NCBI GenBank assembly: GCA_019637155.1
Contig: JAHBWE010000008.1
Span: 124,001 to 188,000 of the forward strand
Source: Labilithrix sp.
GTDB taxonomy: Bacteria > Myxococcota_A > Polyangia > Polyangiales > Polyangiaceae
DNA: 64,000 nucleotides
Reading direction: 5' to 3'
Position 1 is the stretch's first letter; every line of letters starts with the position of its first letter. The notes below the pieces were generated by a model. The model was not told the origin of the DNA, did no database searches, and saw only the letters and a list, made by a program, of their open reading frames with translations. The translations under genes were made by a program, and so were the position numbers. Below are positions 34,827 to 44,065 of the stretch, piece after piece.

Positions 34827-37800
34827 TCACTTCTTCTTCGGCTTCGCGGCCGGCTTCGTGGGCTTCGCCGCGGGCTTGCCGCCCTTGTTGTCGTCGTCGC
34901 TCGACGCCGTGCCCGCCGCGTTCTTCTCGGGGGCCGGGGCCTGCGGGTGCCAGAACGTGCCGTCGGGGAGGACCGGCGGCGCCTTCTCGTCGAGGCCCGA
35001 GTTCGCGAGCGTCGGGGCGCCGCGGAGCTCGTCGACGACGTGGTACTCGGCCTTGTAGTTCTTCGCGAGCCAGACCTCGCACGCGCGGCTGTACTCGTCG
35101 AAGTACTGGTACTTCACGGAGAGGTCGAGGCACTTCTTGAGCGCCGGCTTCGCGTGCTGGACCTTGTAGGGCTCGCTCGCGTTGTCGAGCGCGTCGAAGT
35201 ACGCGCCGCGGAGCTCCGCGTCCGTCTTCCACGCCGCCGGGATCGGCGCGCGGCGGAAGTCGTCGACGAGGTCGCCCCACATGAGGCCGGCGCGCGAACC
35301 GGCCGCGATGACCCACTTCGGCGGCGGCACCGGCTTGAGCTCGAGGATCTTCACGTACTCGGGCTCGGTCTTGACGATGGCGGCCTGCTTCTTCAGGTAC
35401 CAGTCCTTGACCTTCGTGTTGATGTGCTTGAGCACCGTCGCCTTGTCGCCGGGCCCGGTGTACGCCGGGAACTTCACCGGCTCGACGTCGGCCTTGCGCT
35501 TCTCCTCGGCGGCGTAGAAGAACGCTTCGCCGACGGCGTTGAGCGCCTTCGCGAGGCGGCGCTCCTTCTGGTTGGCGTCCTCGTCCGGGTACGCCGCCTT
35601 GATCTTCTCCTCGGCCGCGCCGGGGTTCGACCAGTAGCCGCGGACCTTCGCGTATTCGGTCTTCGCCGAGGCGTTCTGCTTCAGCTTCTCGTACGCGCGC
35701 GCGAGCGTCGCGTGCGCCTGGACCTGGATGTCGGGGGCGGCCTTGTCGATCGTGCTCATCGAGCCCGTCAGCGCGCCCTTCGCCTTGTCCCACTGCTCGT
35801 TGTCGGCGTAGTGCGCGCCGACCGCGAACGCGATCGAGGCCGTCTGCGCCGGCTTCTTGCCGCCGTAGTTCTTCGTGAAGAGCTGCGCGTCCTGGATCGC
35901 GAGGTCCTCCTGGCCGAGGCCGAGGCGGAGGACGACGGCGTCGGCGAGCGCCTTGTCGGCGTCGGGCGCGTTCGGGTCGGTCTTCGCGTACTTCTCGTAC
36001 CACTCGGCGGCGAGGTCGTAGACCGCGATCGCCTGGTAGTTACCGCCGATCTCGTAGGTCGCCTTCTTGGCGAGCGGCGAGTTGCCCTTCGTCTTCTCGT
36101 CGTAGGCGAGCAGCGCGCGGCGGACCGTGATCGCCTTCGCGACGAGGCGCGCGGCCTGGAACGAGCGCGCCGCGTTGTACGCGATTTCGTCGCATTTCTC
36201 GGCTTGCGGCGGCTGGTTGTTGTTGACCGGGTCCTGGCAGTAGCGCCGGAACATCTCGAAGTAGGCGGTGCCGCCCTTCTCGTAGAGGCTGATCGCCTCC
36301 TTGCCGCCTTCCTTGTCCGCGCGCTCGACGAGCTTCTGGCTCTTGAGGCGGAGGATGTCGACCTGGATCTTGTTGAGCGTCGTGCACTGCTCCTGGTTCT
36401 TCGCGAGCTTGTCCGCCGAGCAGTAGAGCTCGATGAACTTCGGCACGTCGTTCTCCATGTCGTCGAAGCACGACGTCTTCGAGAAGTGGGAGCCGAGGAC
36501 GTTGACGCTCTCGAGGTAGAGCTGCGCGGCGTAGATGCCGACGTCACGGTCGGCGTGGTTCATCGCGATGTCGCGGAACCCGACCGCGGCCTCGTCCCAG
36601 TGCTGCGCCTCGAAGTACGTACGCGAGCGCGCGTACTTGACCTCGACGAGCTGCTCCTGCCCCTGCGCGTCGCCCGCGGCCGGCTTGATGTAGCAGATGT
36701 ACTTGTTGAAGGCGGAGACCATGCCCTTCTGGCTGTCGGTCATCTCCTTCGGCTTGAGCGCCGCCGCCTCGGCCGCGGCCTGGGCCTTCTTGTCGCCCTT
36801 CTTCGTGTCGCCCTGACCCGGGAGGTTGCCCGAGCCCTTCTTCGCGGCGTCGCCCTTGTGCGTCTCTTCGTAGATGTTCTGGTAGCAGAGCACCGCCGCG
36901 TACGCGGACTCGGCCGCCTCCGGCGCCTGCGGGTTCTCCTCGACGACCGCGTCGAAGGCGGGGCCGCACTTCGCCCAGTCCTTCTGGAAGTAGAGCAAGT
37001 CCGCCATCGCGTACTTGATCTTGTAGATCGTCGGCCAGTCTTCCTTGACGATGCGCGGAAACTCGAATTTCGCGTATTCGTCGGTCTTCCAGGTATCGAC
37101 GACCTTCTTGTAGAGCTGCGCCGCGAGCGCCATCGACTTGGTGTCGCCGGTGCCGCGCTGGCCCTGCGAGCCGACCGCCTCGAGGTGCCACGCCATCGCG
37201 GTCTCGGTCGTGAGGGCCGCGGTCTTGTTCGCGCACTCCGTCTTCTGCTCGGCGGTGAAGCTGCCGGCGCGGACCTCGTTGTGCAGCTTTACCTGCTGAT
37301 CGATCTCTTTGACGATCGCGTCCTTGTTCGACGACTTCATCGCCATCGTCGCTTCGGTGATGTGCGCCTGGTACACGCACTGACGACCGCCGCGATCGCG
37401 GGTGAGGAGGTCCTTGTAGAGGACGATCGCCTCCTGGTAGTGGCCGGTGTCGAGGTAGTTGACGCCGAGGTCGTCCATCATCTTGAACGTCTTCTCGTTG
37501 CCCGAGGAGTCGCCCGAGATGTTGTGGAAGAAGTTGTACGCCTGCGCGGGGTCGCCCTTCAGCGCGTAGACCGGGATGACGTCGCGGCGCGCGGAGTCGG
37601 CGAGCTTGCTCGCGCCCGGGAGCTGCGAGTTGACGACGCCGAACTCGATCGTCTTCTTGAAGGCGTTGAGCGACTTCTCGAGCTCGCCCTTGTTCCAGAA
37701 GACGTAGCCGAGCTTGTACCAGGCGTAGCCGTAGACCTTGTTCGCCGGCGCCGGGTACTTCGTCACCTCCTGGTACGCCTGCGCGGCGAGGTCCCACTTG

Positions 37801-38564
37801 GAGGGATCGCCCTGCGCCTCGTTGAAGAAGAGCTCGCCGAACGCGAGGTAGGCGTTCGGGATGTACTTCGACTGCGGCGCCTTCTTGATGAGATCGAAGT
37901 AGACGCGGCGCGCGTTGGCGAGGTCGTTCGCCTGCTCGTACTCGTAGGCGAGGTAGTAGAGGACCTCGTCGAGCTGGCCGTAGGTCGGGTACTCGTTGAC
38001 GATGATCGTGTAGTTGTCGATCGCCTTCTTGCGCGCCGCCTTCATGACCTGATCGGCCTGGTTGGCCTGGGTCTGCTGCTGGCCCGCGCCGGCGGGGTTC
38101 GACTTCTTCATGTCGTCGCGCTTGATCTCGGCCTGCGTCTTGTCGCGGAAGGCGGCCGACTCGAGCTCGACGTACGCCTCGGCGAGGCGCCGCGCGAGCT
38201 GCGGGCGATCGGGCTTGTTCTTCGCCGTCGTCTCGAAGAGGCGCTCGAGGCCCTGGATCTCCGTGACGAGGAGCGCGCGCTGGCGAGCCTGGAGGCGGCT
38301 TTTGCGCTCGTCGCGCGGGGCCTCCTCGATGTTCGGCTTGCCGGGCTTGATGTCGCCCTTCTTCTTCAGGTCGGCGGGCTGCGGCGCGGAGTGGAAGTTC
38401 GTGGTCGGAGTCTTCGACCCTTTGAACTCCTTCGGCGCGATGCCACCTCCGCACGCGGAGAGGGTGCTCTTCGCCTTCTCGTCGATACAGACTTCCGCCG
38501 CCGCCGCGTGCGCCGCGAGCGCAAACACGCCGCCGAACGCGAGAGATTGAAAGACACGCTTCAT
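34827..38564 (-). CDS. gltD: GltD/AgmU-like periplasmic TPR protein
   Basis: 1245 residues, close to the ~1200 of M. xanthus AgmU/GltD. ATG 38564 is chosen because the signal peptide (MKRVFQSLAFGGVFALAAHA) starts there and GGAGG lies 12 nt before it. TPR-like units follow from about residue 160 (YYLAYEYEQANDLANARRVY; WYKLGYVFWNKGELEKSLNA) nearly to the C terminus, with a Lys/Ala/Gly-rich linker at about 570-600 and a Lys-rich end. AgmU is reported to decorate the gliding complex in the periplasm. The gene follows gltC by 8 bp and precedes gltE by 8 bp: a three-gene operon. Confidence 0.87.
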   Translation of the reverse strand: MKRVFQSLAFGGVFALAAHAAAAEVCIDEKAKSTLSACGGGIAPKEFKGSKTPTTNFHSAPQPADLKKKGDIKPGKPNIEEAPRDERKSRLQARQRALLVTEIQGLERLFETTAKNKPDRPQLARRLAEAYVELESAAFRDKTQAEIKRDDMKKSNPAGAGQQQTQANQADQVMKAARKKAIDNYTIIVNEYPTYGQLDEVLYYLAYEYEQANDLANARRVYFDLIKKAPQSKYIPNAYLAFGELFFNEAQGDPSKWDLAAQAYQEVTKYPAPANKVYGYAWYKLGYVFWNKGELEKSLNAFKKTIEFGVVNSQLPGASKLADSARRDVIPVYALKGDPAQAYNFFHNISGDSSGNEKTFKMMDDLGVNYLDTGHYQEAIVLYKDLLTRDRGGRQCVYQAHITEATMAMKSSNKDAIVKEIDQQVKLHNEVRAGSFTAEQKTECANKTAALTTETAMAWHLEAVGSQGQRGTGDTKSMALAAQLYKKVVDTWKTDEYAKFEFPRIVKEDWPTIYKIKYAMADLLYFQKDWAKCGPAFDAVVEENPQAPEAAESAYAAVLCYQNIYEETHKGDAAKKGSGNLPGQGDTKKGDKKAQAAAEAAALKPKEMTDSQKGMVSAFNKYICYIKPAAGDAQGQEQLVEVKYARSRTYFEAQHWDEAAVGFRDIAMNHADRDVGIYAAQLYLESVNVLGSHFSKTSCFDDMENDVPKFIELYCSADKLAKNQEQCTTLNKIQVDILRLKSQKLVERADKEGGKEAISLYEKGGTAYFEMFRRYCQDPVNNNQPPQAEKCDEIAYNAARSFQAARLVAKAITVRRALLAYDEKTKGNSPLAKKATYEIGGNYQAIAVYDLAAEWYEKYAKTDPNAPDADKALADAVVLRLGLGQEDLAIQDAQLFTKNYGGKKPAQTASIAFAVGAHYADNEQWDKAKGALTGSMSTIDKAAPDIQVQAHATLARAYEKLKQNASAKTEYAKVRGYWSNPGAAEEKIKAAYPDEDANQKERRLAKALNAVGEAFFYAAEEKRKADVEPVKFPAYTGPGDKATVLKHINTKVKDWYLKKQAAIVKTEPEYVKILELKPVPPPKWVIAAGSRAGLMWGDLVDDFRRAPIPAAWKTDAELRGAYFDALDNASEPYKVQHAKPALKKCLDLSVKYQYFDEYSRACEVWLAKNYKAEYHVVDELRGAPTLANSGLDEKAPPVLPDGTFWHPQAPAPEKNAAGTASSDDDNKGGKPAAKPTKPAAKPKKK

Positions 38565-38572
38565 GGGAACAA

Positions 38573-40318
38573 CTACCTCCCGCACTTCGAGGTGATGGTC
38601 TGCCGGTAGAACCCGAGCTCGTCGCGCCAGTACTCGCCGTCGAACGGCCAGATGACGTGCTCCTCGTCCGGCTTCACGATGTTTCGCTCCGACTCCTGGA
38701 CCGTGACCTGGGAGCCGGCGAGCGCCGCGTCGAGCTGGTTCCTCTTCGCGGACGTGATGTCGATGAGGATCTTCGCCGCGTCGCGCAGGTGCTCGTTGAG
38801 CTCGTCGAGGTTGCGCTGGTAGCGCTCGCGGGCGAGCTGGCCGGCGTTACGAACGGCGATGTCGCGCGCGAGCTGCATCGCGTCCTTGACGTCCATGCCG
38901 AGGGCGGAGTCGCGGAACGCCGCCGGCGCCTTGCCGTAGCGCTTCTGCTCGTCGTCGAGCACCTGCACGTACTGGAGGTGGCGGAGGAGCTGGCGATCGC
39001 CGAGCGCGTTGGTGACGACGGTCTTGATGCGCGGCGGGAGGTCCGCCTTGCCGTCGCGGACCTCGCGGAGAAACTTGTAGAACGGCTCGTCCTGCTCCTC
39101 GCCCTGGAAGCGCTTCAGGACCTTGGCGAGGTCGTCGTAGAGCGGCTGGTACTTCTGCTGAAACTTGGCGACGATCGTCTCGGCGTCGTCGTACTGGCAG
39201 TTCGCGAAGTAGATGACGGCGCGGAGGATGTCCGCCTCCGGGTAGTACGAGTTCGGGAAGTACGGCGACTGGATCGTGTGGATGTTGCCGAGCGCGTGCG
39301 CGTAGTCGCCGGCCATGAAGTACGCCCACGACTCCTCGAAGAGGGCGTCGAGCCAGTACTCGCTCGCGACGTCGACCTTGTTCCAGTACTTCACCGCGGC
39401 GGACAGCTTCGCGCTGTCGATCGTCGGCGAGTTCGACTCGTCGAGGCGGACCGACGCCGAGTAGTACGTGCGCGCCATCGAGAGGTAGGCGAGGTCGCGC
39501 ATGCGGTCCTCGTCCTCGATCGCCTGCTCGCCCTCGTCGATCGCGCCGACGATGCGCTGGAAGCTCTGGACCGCGGGGACGGAGCGGCGGAGCTGGACGT
39601 TCGAGATGCCGCTGAAGAACTGGCCGCGGACGTAGTACTTCGACTCGCGCGACACCTTCGAGAACAGGCGCAGCGCGTCGTCGTACTGGCGGTTGCGGTA
39701 CTTGTAGCGGCCGAGCAGGTAGTTCAGCTGCCAGTACAGCTCGCGCTGGTTCGAGTTGTTGAACTTGTCGATCTGCGAGTCGTTGTACTTGCCGACGCGC
39801 TCGACGATGTCGGCGGGCTCGGGGAGGTCGGTCGCGAGCTTGGCGAGCCAGAGGAGCGTCTCGTTGAACTTGAGGTGGTTCGGCTTGTCCGCGATCTCGG
39901 AGAAGTACGCGTAGGCGCCTTGATAGAACTTGAGGCGGTAGAGCGCGATCGCGAGGTGGTACTGCGCGAGCTGCTTGTTGCCCTCGTCGTCGCCGGTCTC
40001 GCCCTTGTAGACGCGGTAGAGCGCGGCGGCGGCGTCGCCCCATTTCTCGCCGTCGAAGAGGCGCTTCGCCTGCGCGGCCTGCTCCGTCATCTGACCCGCG
40101 ACGGGCGGCGGTCCGCTCTCGGCGGCCGCCCTCGGCGCGGGGCCCGGCGCGGGCGCGCCCGCACCCGGCTCGTCGAGCTCCACGGTGTTCGAGCCACCAG
40201 GCGCGGGCTTCCCACCCTTCGGCTTCTTGCCTTGCGCCATCGAATTCGTCGCGAGCGAGAGCGTCAGCAGCGCGGTTGCAGACGCCATCATGAGCTTGCG
40301 GAGTGTAGAGAGACGCAT
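38573..40318 (-). CDS. gltC: GltC-like periplasmic TPR protein
   Basis: 581 residues from ATG 40318 (SD AGAGGAACC), with a signal peptide ending near SMAQ. A Pro/Ala/Gly linker (about 28-75, including VELDEPG) is followed by TPR-like helices (QYHLAIALYRLKFYQGAYAY; RYKYRNRQYDDALRLFSKVS; SYYPEADILRAVIYFANCQY). Charged helices (about 440-540) end in a short Cys-containing tail. It fits GltC/NfsC, a periplasmic TPR protein encoded in M. xanthus next to the gltA/gltB barrels; here it instead leads gltD and gltE. The IEIDDP motif of the barrel protein at 48247 resembles its VELDEP. Assignment rests on domain type and context. Confidence 0.8.
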   Translation of the reverse strand: MRLSTLRKLMMASATALLTLSLATNSMAQGKKPKGGKPAPGGSNTVELDEPGAGAPAPGPAPRAAAESGPPPVAGQMTEQAAQAKRLFDGEKWGDAAAALYRVYKGETGDDEGNKQLAQYHLAIALYRLKFYQGAYAYFSEIADKPNHLKFNETLLWLAKLATDLPEPADIVERVGKYNDSQIDKFNNSNQRELYWQLNYLLGRYKYRNRQYDDALRLFSKVSRESKYYVRGQFFSGISNVQLRRSVPAVQSFQRIVGAIDEGEQAIEDEDRMRDLAYLSMARTYYSASVRLDESNSPTIDSAKLSAAVKYWNKVDVASEYWLDALFEESWAYFMAGDYAHALGNIHTIQSPYFPNSYYPEADILRAVIYFANCQYDDAETIVAKFQQKYQPLYDDLAKVLKRFQGEEQDEPFYKFLREVRDGKADLPPRIKTVVTNALGDRQLLRHLQYVQVLDDEQKRYGKAPAAFRDSALGMDVKDAMQLARDIAVRNAGQLARERYQRNLDELNEHLRDAAKILIDITSAKRNQLDAALAGSQVTVQESERNIVKPDEEHVIWPFDGEYWRDELGFYRQTITSKCGR

Positions 40319-40411
40319 CCTGGTGGTTCCTCTGGGTCGTGAGGTGCGGAGCCTAGCTCGTCCGGGGAATTCCCGAACGTTTTTGACAAGATAATCCCCG
40401 CGGGCGGCGTG

Positions 40412-40441
40412 ATGGTACGGAGGCCGCAGCGAGGTTGTCAA
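40412..40441 (-). promoter_or_regulatory. Candidate sigma70-type promoter for the gltC operon
   Basis: On the minus strand TTGACA (40441-40436) is followed after 18 nt by TACCAT (40417-40412), about 95 nt upstream of the gltC start. The 266-bp region 40319-40584 between the divergent starts holds no gene. Confidence 0.4.
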
Positions 40442-40584
40442 GCACGGAACCGGGGCTGCCGGTTCTTCTCTCACGAGTCGTCCGAAGGTCGGCCGACGGC
40501 TCACAGACCCGCCCCCTGCGTGTCGTCTTGGGTGAGCCGTCGGTGTGGGCCTCCGCCACTCCTTCAGGACGATGGGGTGCCGCG

Positions 40585-41358
40585 ATGATGTTGAATGAGA
40601 TTGACGCTCCTTGCCGCAAACCAGTACCGTTCGCGTCGATGACGCTCGAGGCCTTGCCCCGTCCCACCGTGTCGGCAGCCGCACCCGCGGTGGCGCAAAC
40701 CTCGCGGATTTCCTCGCGCCTGGGGCGCGCGGCGAAGGCGCTGGCCAAGCTGGGCGGTTTGGTCGCGGGCATCACGCTCATCGCGGGCGCGAGCTGCGAG
40801 GAGGGCATCGGCGATCCCTGCACTCCCGAGCAGGAGTACAACAAGGACTTCCTCGGCTTCGACGAGAAGGAAGTCAACGTCGAGTCGAAGTCCTTCCAGT
40901 GCCGCACGCGCCTCTGTCTCGTGAACCACTTCCGCGGCCGCGTGTCCTGCCCGTACGGCCAGCAGCCGAGCGGCGAGGCGCCGGTCGGCGGCGACCGGTC
41001 GTGCACGATCCCTGGCACGGACACGAAGATCGAGGGCGCGAAGGACCCGACGACGGGCGAGTTCGTCGACCCGCGCAAGCAGAACGCGGTCCCCGCGCAG
41101 TGCGTCGATCGCGCGTCCGACAAGGCGGTCTACTGCTCGTGCCGCTGCGCCGACATCAACGGCCAGAAGCCGAGCGACCAGACCTTCTGCGACTGCCCCG
41201 ACGGCTTCCAGTGCCAGCGCCTCGTCACGTCGATCGGCCAAGGCAACGAGGGCCTCACGGGCTCCTACTGCATCAAGACGAACACGGGCTACGACCCGAC
41301 GACGGCCTGCACCCAGGGCGACTGCGACCCGAACAACAAGCAGCGCCCCTGCAACTAG
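40585..41358 (+). CDS. Cys-rich lipoprotein divergent from gltC (GltK candidate)
   Basis: 257 residues from ATG 40585; ATG 40639 would give 239 residues and cannot be excluded. The signal anchor (ALAKLGGLVAGITLIAGASC) is preceded by an unusually long N-terminal region. About 14 Cys in the mature part come in short pairs (CSCRCAD, FCDCPDGFQC, ACTQGDCD), suggesting a disulfide-knotted secreted domain. In M. xanthus gltK, encoding an OM lipoprotein, lies with gltA, gltB and gltC; this gene could correspond to it, but I only infer that from position. Confidence 0.75.
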   Translation: MMLNEIDAPCRKPVPFASMTLEALPRPTVSAAAPAVAQTSRISSRLGRAAKALAKLGGLVAGITLIAGASCEEGIGDPCTPEQEYNKDFLGFDEKEVNVESKSFQCRTRLCLVNHFRGRVSCPYGQQPSGEAPVGGDRSCTIPGTDTKIEGAKDPTTGEFVDPRKQNAVPAQCVDRASDKAVYCSCRCADINGQKPSDQTFCDCPDGFQCQRLVTSIGQGNEGLTGSYCIKTNTGYDPTTACTQGDCDPNNKQRPCN

Positions 41359-41369
41359 GAGCCCGCGCG

Positions 41370-41714
41370 CTACTCCGTGAAGGCGCCTTCAATCCACTTC
41401 GTGCCGGAGGGGTTGATCGCGATCACGTCGAGGCGGACTCGGGAGATGCCTTGCATCTTGCTCAGGCGCCCGCGCCAGAGGCCGCGAGCGGCGCGGAGTA
41501 GCCGCGCGCGCTTTTGTCGTGTGACGCTCGCGAGCGCCGTGTCGAGCGCACTTCCGCCGCGGTAGCGGACCTCCACGATGACCACGAGGTCATCGCGCCG
41601 CGCGACGAGGTCGACCTCGAGGTGCCCGATACGCAGGTTCCGCCAGAGAACCTCGAAGCCCGCCCCCCGCAGGACCTCGACCGCAGCATCCTCGTACTCA
41701 CGCCCAACCGACAC
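41370..41714 (-). CDS. yraN: YraN/UPF0102 family endonuclease-fold protein
   Basis: 114 residues from GTG 41714, which has GAGGAG just upstream and gives the usual length of the family (about 115-120). Longer in-frame starts (ATG 41849) would add a low-complexity ERSAARGERSA extension and are disfavoured. Motifs: GREYEDAAVEVLRGAGFEVL, GHLEVDLVARRDD (catalytic-type Glu and Asp) and VVIVEVRYR, with Arg in place of the usual Lys. The fold is Holliday-junction-resolvase-like; the function is unknown. It ends 11 bp from the convergent Cys-rich lipoprotein gene. Confidence 0.85.
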   Translation of the reverse strand: MSVGREYEDAAVEVLRGAGFEVLWRNLRIGHLEVDLVARRDDLVVIVEVRYRGGSALDTALASVTRQKRARLLRAARGLWRGRLSKMQGISRVRLDVIAINPSGTKWIEGAFTE

Positions 41715-42255
41715 GGTGCTCCTCACCGCAGACCGTTCGCCACGCGCAGCGGAGCGTTCGCCACGCGCAACGGGAGGTTCGCGCGCCGCGGGATGTTCGG
41801 CGCGCTCATAGGCCGCTGCGTCGCCGGACGGCTTCGATGCATGCGTCATCGCGCGCTGCTCGGTCGCCGCACCGCGAAGTTGCGTGAAACCCACACGCAC
41901 GAACCCGACACCCGACGTGCAGAGGCCCGCTCCAGCGGCGCGCTCCGCATCTGCGCTCGCGACCGAACGCGGAAGTCGGACGCCCGCGAAGAGGGCCGAG
42001 CGGCCGTCGTGCGGGTGCTTTGCGGTGGAGCGTGCGGCGACTCGGATGCTGGGGGCTGGGTGGTGGACTCGGGAATGGATCGGTGGCTGGGATGCAGGCG
42101 CGATGCGGAGCGAAAGGCAGATCCTCGCGACGCCGCATACCGAAGGCGTCGCAGCGAACTGGAGAGTCGTGCGCGCCTAAAGAAAGCGCACGTAGATGCG
42201 GCGTCCCTCCCGCGGCGCCGCGTCTGCGCCCGTGGCCCGCCTGTCCGTGCCGCGC
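41715..42255. other. No recognisable gene (5' part of a 1.6-kb gap)
   Basis: Frames are open on both strands because of the base bias, but their translations are Arg/Ser/Ala-rich without any recognisable domain. TTCGCCACGCGCA occurs twice near 41747-41775. I see no gene I can support. Confidence 0.5.
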
Positions 42256-42860
42256 GCCCCACGACCGAGCGCGAACGGCTCACGACCAGCAGCGACCCCA
42301 CGACCGAGGCGAACGGCTCACGACCGGCGGCCCCCATGACCAAGGCGAACGGCTGGCGATCGGTGGCGACCCTACGACCGAGCGCGAACGGCTGGCGATC
42401 GGTGGCGCCCCCACGACCGAGCGCGAACGGCTGGCGATCGGTGGCGCCCCCACGACCGAGCGCGAACGGCTCACGACCGCCGGCGCACCCACGACCGAGG
42501 CGAACGGCTGGCGACCGGCGCCCCCACGACCGAGCGCGAACGGCTCACGACCGCCGGCGGACCCCACGACCGAGGCGAACGGCTGGGCGACCCCACGAGC
42601 GCGAACGCGAACGCGCCCATGACCGAGGCGACCGGCTGTGCCGGAGCCCCCACCGAGCGAGAACGGCTGGCGACCGACGACCACGACCGAGCACGAACGG
42701 CGGACGCCCGAGCGCTACGGAGCGCGAACAGCGGGCGCGCCGAGCCCACCACCGAGCGCGAGCGGCTTTGCGCCCCACGACCGGTCGCAGCCGCCACCGA
42801 GCGCGAACGGCTTGCGCCCACCACCGAACGCGCGCGGCGTGCACGCCGAGCGCGGCCGGC
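42256..42860. repeat. Degenerate tandem repeat array, 36-39-bp unit
   Basis: About ten or more diverged units start with ACGACCGAGC or ACGACCGAGG, followed by GCGAACGGCT, at about 42261, 42300, 42336, 42373, 42412, 42450, 42490, 42526 and 42564; later units are more eroded. The units starting at 42373 and 42412 are nearly identical over 39 bp. No spacers of constant length and no repeat-protein product with a start and RBS are seen. Unit lengths that are not all multiples of three argue against a coding repeat. Confidence 0.8.
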
Positions 42861-43297
42861 CTGCGACCGGGGCCCCGCGAAAGCGGCCGCGAAGCAACAC
42901 GAGCGCGCTGCGCGAGGACCGTGCGCGAGCGGCTTGCGCCCACCACCGAGCGCGCACGGCGTGCACGCCGAGCGCTAGCGGCTTGCGAGCGGGGCCCCGC
43001 GAAGCGGCCGCGACAGCGGGCGCGAAGCAACACGAGCGCGCTGCGCGAGGACCGTGCGCGAGCGCGCTGCGCGAGCGGCTTGCGACCGGGCCCGCGAAAG
43101 CGGGTGCGAAGCAACCCGAGCGAAGCGCGAGGGCCGTGCGCGAGCGCGCAGCGCGAGGGCCGTGCGCGAGCGGCTTTGCGAGCGGGACCGGGGCCCCGCG
43201 AAAGCGGCCGCGACAGCGGTTGCGAAGCAACCCGAGCGCGCAGCGCGAGGGCCGTGTTCGCGGGGTGGGGGTGTCGGGGGCGAAGCCCCTGACCGTG
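42860..43297 (-). repeat. Dispersed hairpin repeat, copy 3 (expanded, inverted)
   Basis: Read on the minus strand from 43297, the element starts within about 6 nt of the stop of the HAMP gene: a variant of the GGGGGC/GCCCCC hairpin, CACCCCCACCCC, ACGGCCCTCGCGC, CGGGTTGCTTCGCAACC, GCGGCCGC and GGGGCCCC. The second part is then repeated about three times down to 42860. The block merges into the 36-39-bp tandem array. No gene is seen. Confidence 0.75.
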
Positions 43298-43302
43298 AAA
43301 GA

Positions 43303-44049
43303 CTACTTGCCGAGGGCGGCTTGCATCTCGTCGCGGACGAGGGCGATCTTCGCGATTGCGGCGTCGCTGGCGCCGGTTGCCTTGGCTTCGGCCATCGCGG
43401 CTTCGAGGGTCTTTACCTCTTCGGCTTGGCGGGCCTTCAGCTTTTCGACCATTTCGGCGAATACCTGGAAGAAGTCCTGGAGCTCGTCGCCCTTGCGGGG
43501 CTTGCGGTGGAAGTTGAGCTTTCCGTCGCCGACCTGACGAAGGAGGATCTTCATCATGTGAATCGGGCCGACGACCTTGTGCGTGAAGAAGATGCCGAGG
43601 ATGCCGATGAGCACGACGAGGAGAAGGAGGCCTGCGACGAGCGTGACCTTCATCGTCGTCTGCTGCTCCGCCGTCTTGAGCGCCTGCGCCTTGAGGTCGT
43701 CACGCTGCTGCTGCAGCGCCGCCATGCGCTTGTCCTCCTCGTCCTTGAAGTTCTTGGCGAGCGCCGGCTCGTCCGCGTACTTCTCCGCCATCTGCATCGC
43801 GACGATCTTCGCGCTCGTCTCGCTCTCGGCGATCTGCTTCTCACCCTGCGCGATGACCTGCTGGCTCTGCTCCGTCAGCTTGTCGCTCGTGCGGAAGAGG
43901 AGGAACCCCATCAGCGCGCTGATGAAGAGCGCGACGAAGATGATGCGCCCGGTCCATTTGAGCTGGAACCTCGCGTCTAGCAGGTAGTTCTTGATGCTCC
44001 GCTTGTATTTGACGGGAGCTGCGGGCCGGGGCTCGGCGGACGTGGTCAT
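43303..44049 (-). CDS. Two-TM protein with HAMP-like domain, no output domain
   Basis: 248 residues. TM1 at about 35-55 (IIFVALFISALMGFLLF), a periplasmic Lys/Gln/Glu-rich helix (about 60-130), TM2 at about 133-158 (VTLVAGLLLLVVLIGILGIF), then a HAMP-like helix (HKVVGPIHMMKILLRQVGDG) and a C-terminal coiled coil. The layout is that of a chemoreceptor or sensor kinase cut off after HAMP; no kinase, cyclase or MCP signalling domain is present. It starts 16 bp after the HEAT protein gene on the same strand, so they are probably one operon. Confidence 0.88.
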   Translation of the reverse strand: MTTSAEPRPAAPVKYKRSIKNYLLDARFQLKWTGRIIFVALFISALMGFLLFRTSDKLTEQSQQVIAQGEKQIAESETSAKIVAMQMAEKYADEPALAKNFKDEEDKRMAALQQQRDDLKAQALKTAEQQTTMKVTLVAGLLLLVVLIGILGIFFTHKVVGPIHMMKILLRQVGDGKLNFHRKPRKGDELQDFFQVFAEMVEKLKARQAEEVKTLEAAMAEAKATGASDAAIAKIALVRDEMQAALGK

Positions 44050-44065
44050 GACGTTCCTCTCAAGA

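Noticed and set aside
30571..38609. Long Arg-rich open frames overlapping gltC, gltD, gltE and the FGE-like gene on both strands
   Set aside because: Low-complexity RRR/VLR-type translations with no RBS or domain; the genes in the other frame have clear signal peptides, TPRs and conserved motifs.
41715..41849. N-terminal extension of YraN to ATG 41849
   Set aside because: It adds a repetitive ERSAARGERSA segment; GTG 41714 has a strong SD and gives the family's normal length.
42256..42860. A CRISPR array
   Set aside because: The units are contiguous and degenerate with no unique spacers, and no cas gene lies nearby.
41514..43537. Overlapping Arg/Ala/Thr-rich open frames in the 41.5-43.5 kb repetitive region
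   Set aside because: They translate the tandem repeats. Unit lengths of 36-39 bp break frame periodicity, several frames are open at once, and no start with an SD was found.
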